Shown here: one piece after another, positions 1 to 8,539 of the stretch
Layout of the letters: each line of letters opens with the position of its first letter
Numbering within the stretch: position 1 is the first letter of the stretch
From: Salinicola halophyticus
GTDB lineage: Bacteria; Pseudomonadota; Gammaproteobacteria; Pseudomonadales; Halomonadaceae
Length of the DNA: 64,000 bases
NCBI RefSeq assembly: GCF_003206695.1
Contig: NZ_PZJN01000003.1
Coordinates: 455,323-519,322, forward strand
Direction: 5' to 3'
The notes under the pieces: generated by a model
The model's input: only the letters and a program-made list of their open reading frames with translations
Database searches by the model: none
What the model was told of the DNA's origin: nothing
Made by a program: the position numbers and the translations under genes

Positions 1-78
1 GAGCGTGCGGCCGTTTGCATCCAGCAGGGCATAGTGAAGGGTCGCGACGCGGGACGGCTCGATGACGAGCTGGCTCAT
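1..78 (-). CDS. FKBP-type peptidyl-prolyl isomerase, N-terminal fragment
   Basis: Only the first 26 codons lie in the window; the gene runs off the left edge. They read MSQLVIEPSRVATLHYALLD and then continue into a turn before the edge. The pattern 'basic residue, hydrophobic, L-H-Y-x-L, Asp/Gly turn' is the first strand of SlyD/FkpB (SlpA)-type FKBP isomerases, which speed proline isomerisation in cytoplasmic proteins and often bind metals. A GGAG ribosome-binding site stands about 7 bases before the ATG. Which FKBP subfamily it belongs to cannot be decided from this fragment. Confidence 0.6.
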   Translation of the reverse strand, partial: MSQLVIEPSRVATLHYALLDANGRTL

Positions 79-181
79 GATGACTCCAGACAGAGGATGG
101 ATTCAGTGCGGTTGAAGGATGAGATCGACCCGATACGCCGATAAACGGTGCTTAGAACGCATTCGAGTGCACGACTGAAAG

Positions 182-222
182 GCTCGGTGAAAAGCCTCTT
201 TGCTCGGTGAAAAGCCCCTTTG
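182..222. repeat. 20-bp tandem duplication after rfaH
   Basis: A 20-bp unit, gctcggtgaaaagcc followed by t/c and cttt, occurs twice in tandem with one mismatch, just beyond the rfaH stop codon. Read on the minus strand, the distal copy makes a weak AGGCT/AGCCT stem followed by TTTC, so this may be a poor terminator that has been partly duplicated. The repeat itself is certain; its role is a guess. Confidence 0.6.
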
Positions 223-227
223 AAAAA

Positions 228-764
228 CTACGAGGTGTGCTTGCGCAAGGCGTCGACCGGTACCTCGAGGCGCTGGGTCTGCTGCAGCAGATTGAGCAGC
301 ACGATGGCGCGCTCTTCGCCTTTCTGCGCCTCGAAGACGGCCTGCAGGGCACGAAACGGCCCGTCGGTGATCTCGACGATATCGCCCTGGCGATAGTAGA
401 CGTTGGCGCGGTCGCGGCTGTCGTCGGCAGCGACGCGATCGCGTAGCGTCTCGACCAGCGCGTCCTGCACGAACACTGGTTCCTGACCGAAGCTGACCAA
501 CCGCAGGACGCCGCGGGTGGAGCGAATCGGTCGCCAGTTACTGGCGATACGGTCGAGACGAATGAACAGATAGTGGGGAAACAGCGGCTCGGCCACCCAG
601 GCCAGTTTGCCGCGCCGGCGTTTCTGCACCTCGAGCACCGGGTGAAATACCTCGTAGCCCTGATTGTCGAGATGTTCGCTGGCACGAAACGACTCGCCGC
701 CCTTGCACTGGATCACGTACCAGCGGGGTAGCGATTCACCATCCTGCGTCGATTCATTGGCCAT
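228..764 (-). CDS. rfaH: Transcription antitermination protein RfaH
   Basis: 178-residue NusG paralogue. The N-terminal NGN domain spans about residues 14-110 (RWYVIQCKGGESFRASEHL near the start, then EPLFPHYLFIRLD and the TRGV.RLVSFG stretch that E. coli RfaH also has). A KOW-type C-terminal domain starts near residue 127 (GDIVEITDGPF). RfaH is recruited at ops elements early in long virulence, LPS or capsule operons, locks RNA polymerase into a pause-resistant state and couples ribosomes to it. The match with RfaH in the linker (EPLFP.YLF) is better than with NusG, and no secE neighbour is present. It is divergent from ampG across about 250 bp. No ops-like element was seen inside this window. 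Confidence 0.9.
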   Translation of the reverse strand: MANESTQDGESLPRWYVIQCKGGESFRASEHLDNQGYEVFHPVLEVQKRRRGKLAWVAEPLFPHYLFIRLDRIASNWRPIRSTRGVLRLVSFGQEPVFVQDALVETLRDRVAADDSRDRANVYYRQGDIVEITDGPFRALQAVFEAQKGEERAIVLLNLLQQTQRLEVPVDALRKHTS

Positions 765-1011
765 CGGTAGTAATCCCTTCCTGCTCGTCGCTATTGGACT
801 CAGCCACTGGACTCAGCTGCCAATCACAGCTGCCAACAAAGATAATGTCAGTCGTCGCCCATCGTTCCGGGGTCACCATGCCTCATCGCGATGATGGCTC
901 GGGATAGTTCTTTCAGGATAGATTCGAGCCAGACGTGACAGGCCATCTAGAGTACCATTTTCGACCCGACTCGTCCGCCCGCGGCGGGTCGATCCGGTTT
1001 TGGGAGGTTGC

Positions 1012-2442
1012 ATGCAACGCGAGCCACGTGACTGGCTGACATCCTTGCGCGTCTATCTGCGGGCGCCGGTCGTGACCCTGCTATTTCTGGGATTTTCCGC
1101 CGGGCTGCCCTACCTGCTGGTGTTCTCGACCCTCACCGCCTGGCTCGAGGACAGCGGCGTCGAAGTGGCCGCCATCGGCTTTTTCAGCTGGGTGGGGCTG
1201 CTCTATTCGATCAAGCTGTTCTGGGCACCGATCGTCGATCGCGTGAGGCTGCCTTTGATCGGCCGCTTCCTGGGCCAGCGGCGCAGCTGGATGCTGCTGG
1301 GTCAGACGCTGATCGCCGCCGGGCTGGTGGGGTTGTCCGGGCTCGATCCCGCCGGCCACCTGCCACTGGTGGCCGCTTTCGCCCTGCTCACCGCCTTCGG
1401 TGCAGCCACTCAGGACATCGTCATCGACGCCTATCGCATCGAATCCGGCGAAGCGTCCATCCAGGCCGCCATGGCTTCGACCTATATCATCGGTTACCGC
1501 ATCGGCATCGTGATGGCGGGTGCCGGCGCGCTCTACATCGCCGACGCCGCATCCTGGGCAATCGCCTACCTGAGCATGGCGATTCTGGTGAGCGTCGGCA
1601 TGATCACGGTGCTGGTTCGCCCCGAACCGCCGCGCCCGCAGAGCCTCACCGTGGTGCTGTTTCATCCGCGCGTAAAACGGTTTCTGCGCCATAGTCGCGA
1701 TCGCCGCCACTGGCAGCGCCAGACCGGCGTCTGGCTGATCGCCGCGGTGATCTGTCCGATCAGTGATTTCTTTCAGCGCTACGGTCGCCTGGCGCTGTGG
1801 CTGCTGGTCTTCATCGGTCTCTACCGGATCAGCGATATCTCGATGGCGGCGATGGCCAACCCGCTCTATCTGAGCCTGGGCTTCACCAAGAGCGACATCG
1901 CCAGCGTCACCAAGGTCTTCGGCGTGCTGATGACCATCGGCGGGGGCGTTCTCGGCGGGCTGCTGGTGGTTCGCTACGGCATCGGCCGCATGCTGATCGT
2001 GGGCGCGCTGACCGTGGCGCTGACCAATCTGCTGTTCTCCCTGCTGGCCATCGGCGGCGACAGTCTGGCGCTGCTGATCGTGGCCATCACCGGTGACAAT
2101 CTTGCCAACGGTCTCGCCAGCACGGTGTTCATCGCCTTCCTGTCGAGCCTGACATCACGTACCTACACCGCGACCCAGTACGCGCTGTTCTCGTCGTTGA
2201 TGACGCTACCCGGCAAGTTCATCGGCGGGTTCTCCGGGGTGGTGGTAGCCGACGTCGGCTATGCCAGCTTCTTCGGGATCGTCTGCCTGCTGGGTCTGCC
2301 GGCCGTAGCGCTGGCATGGTGGCTGAACCGACGCCTGCCGACGCTCGGCCCGGATCGTGACGAAAACAGTGAAGAGAACGAGCGGGACGCCGAATCAGGC
2401 ACCACCGAACACAACGACCGCGAGCCCGCCAGCTTGCGCTGA
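1012..2442 (+). CDS. ampG: AmpG-family muropeptide transporter (MFS)
   Basis: 476-residue major facilitator protein with 12 or more hydrophobic segments. The stretch LPYLLVFSTLTAWLE, followed by IGFFSWVGLLYSIKLFWAPIVDR and a GRRRSW-like loop, is the signature of AmpG permeases, which import GlcNAc-anhydroMurNAc peptides for cell-wall recycling and so feed beta-lactamase induction signals. I placed the start at the ATG at 1012 because a GGGAGG ribosome-binding site ends 4-5 bases before it; a longer frame beginning with TTG at 1000 would overlap that site. The C-terminal 35 residues are hydrophilic and acidic. The stop codon lies inside a strong hairpin. No ampC or ampD is nearby. Confidence 0.85.
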   Translation: MQREPRDWLTSLRVYLRAPVVTLLFLGFSAGLPYLLVFSTLTAWLEDSGVEVAAIGFFSWVGLLYSIKLFWAPIVDRVRLPLIGRFLGQRRSWMLLGQTLIAAGLVGLSGLDPAGHLPLVAAFALLTAFGAATQDIVIDAYRIESGEASIQAAMASTYIIGYRIGIVMAGAGALYIADAASWAIAYLSMAILVSVGMITVLVRPEPPRPQSLTVVLFHPRVKRFLRHSRDRRHWQRQTGVWLIAAVICPISDFFQRYGRLALWLLVFIGLYRISDISMAAMANPLYLSLGFTKSDIASVTKVFGVLMTIGGGVLGGLLVVRYGIGRMLIVGALTVALTNLLFSLLAIGGDSLALLIVAITGDNLANGLASTVFIAFLSSLTSRTYTATQYALFSSLMTLPGKFIGGFSGVVVADVGYASFFGIVCLLGLPAVALAWWLNRRLPTLGPDRDENSEENERDAESGTTEHNDREPASLR

Positions 2443-2452
2443 CGGGCTCGCG
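2419..2452 (+). terminator. Hairpin over the ampG stop codon
   Basis: CGCGAGCCCG pairs with CGGGCTCGCG, and inside it CAGC pairs with GCTG around a TTGC loop, giving 14 paired bases with one mismatch. No T-run follows, so this is a terminator by structure only. It could act on both ampG and the convergent SEC-C gene. Confidence 0.5.
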
Positions 2453-2487
2453 AAATGTCAGACTCGTGGGTGTCGGACTTGTGGACA

Positions 2488-2517
2488 TCGGGCCGCCAAT
2501 CACCGGCGGCGGCCCGA
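2488..2517 (-). terminator. Hairpin after the SEC-C/TPR gene
   Basis: A perfect 10-bp stem, TCGGGCCGCC with GGCGGCCCGA, lies 17 bases beyond the stop of the minus-strand SEC-C gene. The loop is 10 bases and there is no T-run. Confidence 0.5.
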
Positions 2518-2533
2518 GGCAGTCGAGGTCGAA

Positions 2534-4354
2534 TCAGGCCAGTGATCGGCGCTGCTGCGAGAGCCAGTCCAGGGCGCCGTCGGAGGCGACCCACTGGTCT
2601 CGCATCAATTGGCGATACTGCCACGCTTCGGCGCGGGTGCCCGGCTCCGGCATGTCTTCTCCCAGTCGCGCCGGGCGTGGCCTGTCTTCGCACAGCACCG
2701 GCAGAATATAGGGATTGGAGGAACACACTTCCCGCAGCACGCCGAGGGCGTCGTCGTGACGAGACAGCCGATAGAGCGCCAGCACGCGACCCATCTGCAC
2801 CCCCAGCATCTCGGTGCCTTCCGGGCCCTGTTCACTGACCGCCAGCGCCTGCTCGTCACGCCCTTCGCGCAGCAGCTGATCGATCACCAGTTCCCGCAGG
2901 CCCAAGCTGTCCTCTTCGTCCAGCGCCAGCAGACGCTGCGCCAGCTTCCGTGCTTCCTGACCTGCGCCACGCTCCATGCCGATGACCAGCGCCAGACCGG
3001 TTCTCAGCAGCGTGGCATTGTCGGCATCGTGCCAGGAGAAGCTGCCGCCGGCGTCCTCGAGCTGGTTGAGCCAGAAACCGTAGCGTTCGGCCAGCGGCGT
3101 GAAGAAAGTATCGACCATCCACGGCAGACTGCCGAAGCGGCTGGCCAGTGCCAGGGTCAGCGCCTGCATCACCCGGGGCGCATCGAGCCACTCGGGATTG
3201 GCACATAGCGCCTGCAGCCACTGCGGTGCCGTCACCCAGGGATCGCCTAGAAACCCGAGCGCGGCATCTTCGTCGATCTCGACCTCGCAAGCCTCGGCCC
3301 AGCCGCGGTAGAGCGACGCCTCGCGAGCGCTGGGTTCGTACAGCAGCGCGCGTTCGTCGGAATGCGAGAGCTCCAGTCGCGGCGGGCGCTGCTGGGTATG
3401 CAGCAGCGCCTGCAGCGCCGTCAACGGGCCGGACAGCACTTGCTCGGAGTGGATCACCTGTTCCGCCAGCGCCGCCTGGGGATCGTCGGCGAGTTCGGCA
3501 ATGAACTCGAGCTGATCCGGATCCAGATGGTGCTGACGCGACAGCCGCCGCCACCAGAACGCCGCCCGCTGCCGCGCCTTGCCAATATTGCCTTCGTGGA
3601 GCAACACCATCGCTTCGATGTAAGCCAGCGACGGCGAATCCGGCAGGGTCCGCTGGGCACTCTGAAACGCTTCTCGCGCGCTGGCCAGATCGCCGCTGTC
3701 CAGGTGCATCAGGCACAGCCGCTCGAGCGCCGCACCACGCAGGAAGTCCGGCCCGTCCGCCATCACTCTCTCGACCAGCGCCGCACGCTTGCGATGAAAG
3801 CCTCGCTCCTGATACAGATCGACCAGAATCTCGAAAGCCGGTTCGATTTGCTCCTGCAGCGCTTCCCAGTCGGGATCGCCCACGAACAGCGACTCCAGAA
3901 TCTGCTGCGCTCGTCCATTGTTGCCGCTTTCCGCCGATACGATGCCGGCCTCCAGCAACGCCTGTGCCGGTGCCTTGCGGCTTTCCAGCGCGGCCTTCAG
4001 CGTCTCGCCGCGCCATTCGCGCAGCGACAGCATCCACATCAGGTGATCGGGTATCACGCTGGGCATCTCGACCCGTGCGCAGCAGTCACGATAGAGGCGT
4101 CCCGAATCGCACCAGCAGGGTTCGTCGCGTTTCGGCTCGGCCAGTGGCTCGGTGTCGAAGCCGCGCCGCACCAGCGGCGTCTGATTCCAGATGAGGGGGG
4201 CAAGCGCCTGAGCCAGATCGAGGCTGCCGCCGCAATGCTCGATCCCTTCACTGCGAGCCCATGCCATCATCGTCGGGTAGTGTTCATTGGCGCGAATCGC
4301 CTCGAGGGCGCCGCTGGCAAAGCCCAGCAGCTGTTCGACCCAAGCTGTCAGCAT
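2534..4354 (-). CDS. SEC-C motif, TPR-like repeat protein of unknown function
   Basis: 606-residue soluble protein. An N-terminal helical segment is followed by a SEC-C zinc motif at residues 80-92 (CWCDSGRLYRDCC: C80, C82, C91, C92 as ligands), the same fold as the C-terminal tail of SecA. The rest is alpha-helical with TPR-like runs (for example AREAFQSAQRTLPDSPSLAYIEAMVLLHEGN is typical, residues about 220-250). SEC-C domains bind zinc and often nucleic-acid or ribosome partners, but nothing here identifies a substrate. It is convergent with ampG and divergent from the next membrane-protein gene, so it appears to be transcribed alone. The function is unknown. Confidence 0.75.
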   Translation of the reverse strand: MLTAWVEQLLGFASGALEAIRANEHYPTMMAWARSEGIEHCGGSLDLAQALAPLIWNQTPLVRRGFDTEPLAEPKRDEPCWCDSGRLYRDCCARVEMPSVIPDHLMWMLSLREWRGETLKAALESRKAPAQALLEAGIVSAESGNNGRAQQILESLFVGDPDWEALQEQIEPAFEILVDLYQERGFHRKRAALVERVMADGPDFLRGAALERLCLMHLDSGDLASAREAFQSAQRTLPDSPSLAYIEAMVLLHEGNIGKARQRAAFWWRRLSRQHHLDPDQLEFIAELADDPQAALAEQVIHSEQVLSGPLTALQALLHTQQRPPRLELSHSDERALLYEPSAREASLYRGWAEACEVEIDEDAALGFLGDPWVTAPQWLQALCANPEWLDAPRVMQALTLALASRFGSLPWMVDTFFTPLAERYGFWLNQLEDAGGSFSWHDADNATLLRTGLALVIGMERGAGQEARKLAQRLLALDEEDSLGLRELVIDQLLREGRDEQALAVSEQGPEGTEMLGVQMGRVLALYRLSRHDDALGVLREVCSSNPYILPVLCEDRPRPARLGEDMPEPGTRAEAWQYRQLMRDQWVASDGALDWLSQQRRSLA

Positions 4355-4474
4355 GGCATTCCTCCGTTTTCTGGCCCTATCCTAGCATGCCGGCCCAGAG
4401 CGCTGGCGAGTGCCGGCATGGGGTGATAATTTAGCCGCCGCCAGCCCAATCGCCGTCAATAAAGAGAAGCGCCC

Positions 4475-6388
4475 GTGCTCTTGCCGATTCCGTTTCGCCG
4501 CCCGTCGCCGTCGGTCGCCAGCGATACCCCGCAGGTGCGACTCGAACGCGAGGGTCGCGACGAAATTCGTCGGATCACGGCGGCGGTCGAAAAAGTCCCG
4601 TGGACCATCAGTCTGATGCAGATCCTGTGGACTGCGGGGCCGGTGACCCTGCTCGGCGCCTGGGGCGGCTACCTGCTGGGCTACGGCAAGGCGCCGACGC
4701 TCGAGAACTACATCTTCTTCATTTCGTTTACGGTCATCACCGGTGCCGCCGGGATCATGGCCAATTTGCTGCACCAGCTGACAGGCGGGCGCCGGCTGGA
4801 ACGCACCTCGAGTCGTATCGAGCGGGTCATCAAGACGCTGCCGGAACTGCTGCTGGCCACTCGCAACCTGATCGTCGAGAGCCTCGAAGGCGATGCCCGG
4901 CGTCGTGAAGCGGCCGCAATGTTGCTGCGCAAGCAGGATCTGTCACCGGAAGGGGTCGAACTGGCGGCACTGGAACTGCTCGACGACCGTGACAGCGCTC
5001 GCCTGATCGGCCAGATCGACGTCTATCGACGGGTCGGTCTCCACGCCCGAGTCAGCGATCTGGTCGAGATCTACCGCGACGATATCGAGCCACGTTTCAC
5101 CGAACTCTACGACCTGGCGCCTGCCGCGATCACGCTGCTGCGGGATCGCTTCGAGGGCCATGCCCCGGACCCGCGATACGGCGTGCCGCGAGACGAACAC
5201 TTCATCGAGCGCGTCATGGCCTCGATCGAGCACGACAACGATCTGCTGATGACGCTACAGGACGTCGAGGAGATGGTGATTCTGGCGTTCGAACTGATCA
5301 GCGGACGGGAAATCCCGGTACTGTCATTCGAATACCGCGGCCGCTGGAAGCTGGCTCGGGCCTTCGACAGCCTGGAAGAAGCCCGGGCTCGACATCGGAT
5401 CGCCCAGGCCACCGGTCTCTCGCGCCTGAAGGCGCTGAACACCTATCTCGTCGAGCATTCGGTGACGCCGCTCGCCGAAAGCGTTTCCGGCCAGCGCGCC
5501 GACGCCCTGCTGGCCCACAGCGTTGCCGCCATCGATGAGCTGAGCGAACAGACGCATGCGCTGTCCCATGCCATCCATACCGGACGCAGCGACGATCGTC
5601 AGACACTGCGCCGCCAGGCGGAAGTACTGACCAACGCGATCAAGCTCTACAAGAGCGTGTCCAGTGCCTACGACGAAGTCGGCCGCAGCCACGCCCATCG
5701 ACTGCGCATGGCCCAGCGCTGGGAAGCAGTCAGTGCCGATCTTTCCGATAGCACTACCCGCCTGCGCCTGGGCCCGGGGCGGCGCGGCCTGCGCATTCGC
5801 GAAAGCAAGATCGCTTTAAACGACGAAGCCAAGGCGGTGGTCTGCAAGCATCTCGGCCGTCATCTCGAGAAGGCCAACATCGGCACGCTGCGCGAGCGGC
5901 TGCGCCAAGTCGGGCGAGACACCCAGCTCAGCGTCGGGGTCGAGAGCGCCAAACGCGTGGCGGTGGAAATATTCCTGGCGCTGGAGCCCCACGTGCATCT
6001 GTCGCGACCGGCGGTGCAGCGTGCCATCAACAGTACCAATGCGGCGGATTTCGGCCAGCTCGAGCCCAACCTTTCGGTAGCGGCGAAGGCAGCGATGGGC
6101 TCGGCCATGGTCCGCGAGATCGAGACCGACCTGTCGCGTACCGCGGAGTCGCTGGCGCTGGCGCTGGTCAGGCACTACCGCGTCGCGCTGGAACCGGAGG
6201 CGATGGCATTCCTGCAGCGCCAGTACGGCGCGCGGGAAGCCACGCTGCAGATGCTGACCAACGTCAATCTGGATCGCGCCGAGACAGCCAACGTCAGCTA
6301 CCTGAGCATGGCACCGCCGGCCGTGGGTACGCCGCATCGCCAGTGGTATCGGGCGCTGGTTCGCGCTCGCCGCCATTTGGAGAAATGA
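4475..6388 (+). CDS. Conserved-looking membrane-anchored helical protein, function unknown
   Basis: 637-residue protein that I cannot assign to a named family. Two hydrophobic segments at about residues 48-68 and 75-97 form an N-terminal membrane hairpin. The rest (about 100-637) is charged and strongly helical, probably facing the cytoplasm, with no Walker, HAMP, methyl-accepting or nuclease motif that I can see. A GTG start is chosen, with GAGAAG about 6-7 bases upstream; the next in-frame ATG lies inside conserved-looking sequence. topB begins 42 bases downstream on the same strand, so the two may be co-transcribed. Base composition matches the neighbours and there is no sign of transfer. 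The reading frame is well supported by its length and codon pattern. Confidence 0.7.
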   Translation: MLLPIPFRRPSPSVASDTPQVRLEREGRDEIRRITAAVEKVPWTISLMQILWTAGPVTLLGAWGGYLLGYGKAPTLENYIFFISFTVITGAAGIMANLLHQLTGGRRLERTSSRIERVIKTLPELLLATRNLIVESLEGDARRREAAAMLLRKQDLSPEGVELAALELLDDRDSARLIGQIDVYRRVGLHARVSDLVEIYRDDIEPRFTELYDLAPAAITLLRDRFEGHAPDPRYGVPRDEHFIERVMASIEHDNDLLMTLQDVEEMVILAFELISGREIPVLSFEYRGRWKLARAFDSLEEARARHRIAQATGLSRLKALNTYLVEHSVTPLAESVSGQRADALLAHSVAAIDELSEQTHALSHAIHTGRSDDRQTLRRQAEVLTNAIKLYKSVSSAYDEVGRSHAHRLRMAQRWEAVSADLSDSTTRLRLGPGRRGLRIRESKIALNDEAKAVVCKHLGRHLEKANIGTLRERLRQVGRDTQLSVGVESAKRVAVEIFLALEPHVHLSRPAVQRAINSTNAADFGQLEPNLSVAAKAAMGSAMVREIETDLSRTAESLALALVRHYRVALEPEAMAFLQRQYGAREATLQMLTNVNLDRAETANVSYLSMAPPAVGTPHRQWYRALVRARRHLEK

Positions 6389-6430
6389 TCGACGGATGTC
6401 GAATAGAAGCCATTCAGCGGAGCCTGTTCC

Positions 6431-8539
6431 ATGCGTTTAATCGTCGCCGAAAAACCGAGTCTCGCCCGCGCCATCGCCGACGCGCTACCGGTCAGGGCGA
6501 CGCGGCGCGAAGGCTATCTCGAGGCCGGCGATACCGTGGTGAGCTGGTGCCTCGGTCACCTGCTGGAACAGGCGCCTCCCGAACGCTACGACCCGAAATA
6601 CAAGCAGTGGCGGCTCGATGACCTTCCGATCATTCCCGAACGCTGGCAGCTGGTGCCCAGAAGCCAGGCACGCAGCCAGCTGGCCGTGCTGCGCAAGCTG
6701 ATAAAAAGCGCCGACAGCGTGGTTCACGCCGGCGATCCGGATCGCGAAGGCCAACTGCTGGTGCAAGAAGTGTTGAACCACCTCGGCTGGCGACGGCCGA
6801 CCCAACGTCTGCGGGTACAGGATCTCAACCGCCCCGCGGTGGTCAAGGCGCTTGCCAGCCTCGAGGACAACCAGCGTTACCAGCCGCTCTATGCCGCTGC
6901 CGAGGCGCGCTCCAGGGCGGACTGGCTGTACGGCATCAATCTGACTCGTGCCTGGACGCTGATCGGCCGCCAGGCCGGCTTTGATGGCCTGCTGTCGGTG
7001 GGCCGGGTGCAGACCCCGGTACTGGGGCTGGTGGTCAGGCGCGATCGCGATATCGCGGCGTTCGAACCCAAACCGTTTTACGTGCTTTGGGCGGATCTCC
7101 AGGTGGCCCACGGTTCGCTGCGAGCCTGGTGGCAGCCCGGCGAGAATCACCCGCTCGACGGCTCATGTTTGGATGGCTCGTGTTTTGATGGCTCTTGTTT
7201 TGATGAACAGGGCCGCCTGCTCGACCCGCGACCGGCCCAAGCGCTGGCGCAACGGCTCGCCGGCGCCCAGGGCCATCTCGCCAAGCTCGACCAGAAGCGC
7301 AAGCGACAGGCCGCGCCGCTGCCCTATTCTCTGTCGTCGCTGCAGATCGATGCCGCGCGCCGCCACGGTCTATCCGCCAAGCGGGTGCTCGATGTCTGTC
7401 AGACGCTCTACGAACGTCATCAGTTGATCACCTATCCGCGCTCCGACTGCCGTTATCTCCCCGCCGCCCACCACCGGGAGGCGGCGAAGACCTTGATCAG
7501 CACCTGCCGACTCGACGACCAGCTGCGCGACTGGGCCGAACAGGCTGATTTCAGCCTGCGCTCCAAGGCGTGGGACGACGCCAAGGTCGGCGCCCACCAC
7601 GCGCTGGCACCCACCGGCCGGCCGGCCGACATGGACAGGCTGAACCGCGACGAGGCCAACCTGTTCCGATTGATCGCGCGCAACGTGCTGGCCCAGTTCT
7701 ATCCCGCGCTCGAGACCTACGAGACGCAGGCGCTATTCGACATCCTCGACGAGCGCTTCAAGGCCCAGGGGCGGGAGATCATCGAACCAGGCTGGAAGCC
7801 ACTGTTCACCACCCGCGACGACGTCCCCGCTCTGCCGCCGCTGACCCAGGGCGAGACGGCGACAGTGACTGATGCCGGCTGCGAAGCCCGCGAAACCCGC
7901 CCGCCGGAACCGTTCACCGATGCCAGCCTGATCAAGGCGATGATGAACATCGCGCGCTATGTCGAGGATCCCGCGGTCAAACGGACACTGCGCGAGTCGG
8001 ACGGTCTCGGCACCGAAGCGACCCGGGCCAGCATCATCGAAACGCTGCTGACGCGGGGTTATCTCATTCGCGACAAAAAAGCCATCAAGGCGACGCGTAC
8101 CGGACATGCCCTGATCGACTCGCTGCCCCCGGCGGCGACGCGGCCGGAGCGTACCGCCCTATGGGAACAGCGCCTCTCGGCGATCGCCGAAAGTCAGGAT
8201 GCACCGGCGCCATTCCTGGAAGCGCTGGTCAGCGATCTGCGCGCGCTGCTGGGCCAGGCGGATGCCGGTCGACTCAATCAGGCGCTCAAGGCATCGACGC
8301 AAGGGCCGGCACCGGAAGCCCCGCCACGCAAGAGTACCAAAGGAGGCAAGCGTGGCGCCGGCGCCCGCAAGTCGAGCGGAAGCAGGTCTCGGCGTAGTAC
8401 TTCGACGAGCAGTTCGTCAACGAGTCGCCCTTCGACGGGCAGTTCTTCGACGAGCAGTTCTTCGAAAAAGAGCCAGGCGACATCCTCGACGGGTGACAAG
8501 CCGACGCCGCCTCGCCGCACCCGGAAGCGGACCTCATGA
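6431..8539 (+). CDS. topB: DNA topoisomerase III
   Basis: 702-residue type IA topoisomerase. It opens with MRLIVAEKPSLARAIA (Toprim Glu7) and carries the Toprim acidic triad in HAGDPDREGQ (D102, D104, E106). The catalytic tyrosine is Y335 in LITYPRSDCRYL. The enzyme cuts one strand, passes another and reseals, chiefly to decatenate replication and recombination intermediates. Two features are odd: a DGSC repeat insertion near residues 243-257, and a 60-residue Ser/Thr-rich, basic tail (from about residue 640) in place of zinc fingers. The tail is itself built on a 15-bp repeat. The stop overlaps the panE start (ATGA), so the genes are translationally coupled. Confidence 0.92.
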   Translation: MRLIVAEKPSLARAIADALPVRATRREGYLEAGDTVVSWCLGHLLEQAPPERYDPKYKQWRLDDLPIIPERWQLVPRSQARSQLAVLRKLIKSADSVVHAGDPDREGQLLVQEVLNHLGWRRPTQRLRVQDLNRPAVVKALASLEDNQRYQPLYAAAEARSRADWLYGINLTRAWTLIGRQAGFDGLLSVGRVQTPVLGLVVRRDRDIAAFEPKPFYVLWADLQVAHGSLRAWWQPGENHPLDGSCLDGSCFDGSCFDEQGRLLDPRPAQALAQRLAGAQGHLAKLDQKRKRQAAPLPYSLSSLQIDAARRHGLSAKRVLDVCQTLYERHQLITYPRSDCRYLPAAHHREAAKTLISTCRLDDQLRDWAEQADFSLRSKAWDDAKVGAHHALAPTGRPADMDRLNRDEANLFRLIARNVLAQFYPALETYETQALFDILDERFKAQGREIIEPGWKPLFTTRDDVPALPPLTQGETATVTDAGCEARETRPPEPFTDASLIKAMMNIARYVEDPAVKRTLRESDGLGTEATRASIIETLLTRGYLIRDKKAIKATRTGHALIDSLPPAATRPERTALWEQRLSAIAESQDAPAPFLEALVSDLRALLGQADAGRLNQALKASTQGPAPEAPPRKSTKGGKRGAGARKSSGSRSRRSTSTSSSSTSRPSTGSSSTSSSSKKSQATSSTGDKPTPPRRTRKRTS
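7157..7201 (+). repeat. Three 15-bp in-frame repeats in topB
   Basis: Three tandem copies of a 15-bp unit of the form ga(c/t)ggctc(a/g/t)tgttt(g/t) encode three DGSC(L/F) pentapeptides in a loop between the Toprim-proximal and central domains. The unit is lower in GC than the surrounding gene. Confidence 0.85.
8401..8466 (+). repeat. 15-bp repeats in the topB tail
   Basis: Four consecutive 15-bp units plus a partial fifth, each close to ttcgacgagcagttc, encode the STSSS-like Ser/Thr-rich tail of TopB. The second unit is the most divergent. Confidence 0.8.

Noticed and set aside
2443-2533. A riboswitch or attenuator in the ampG/SEC-C gap
   Set aside because: The two hairpins lie after the stops of convergent genes, so terminators explain them.
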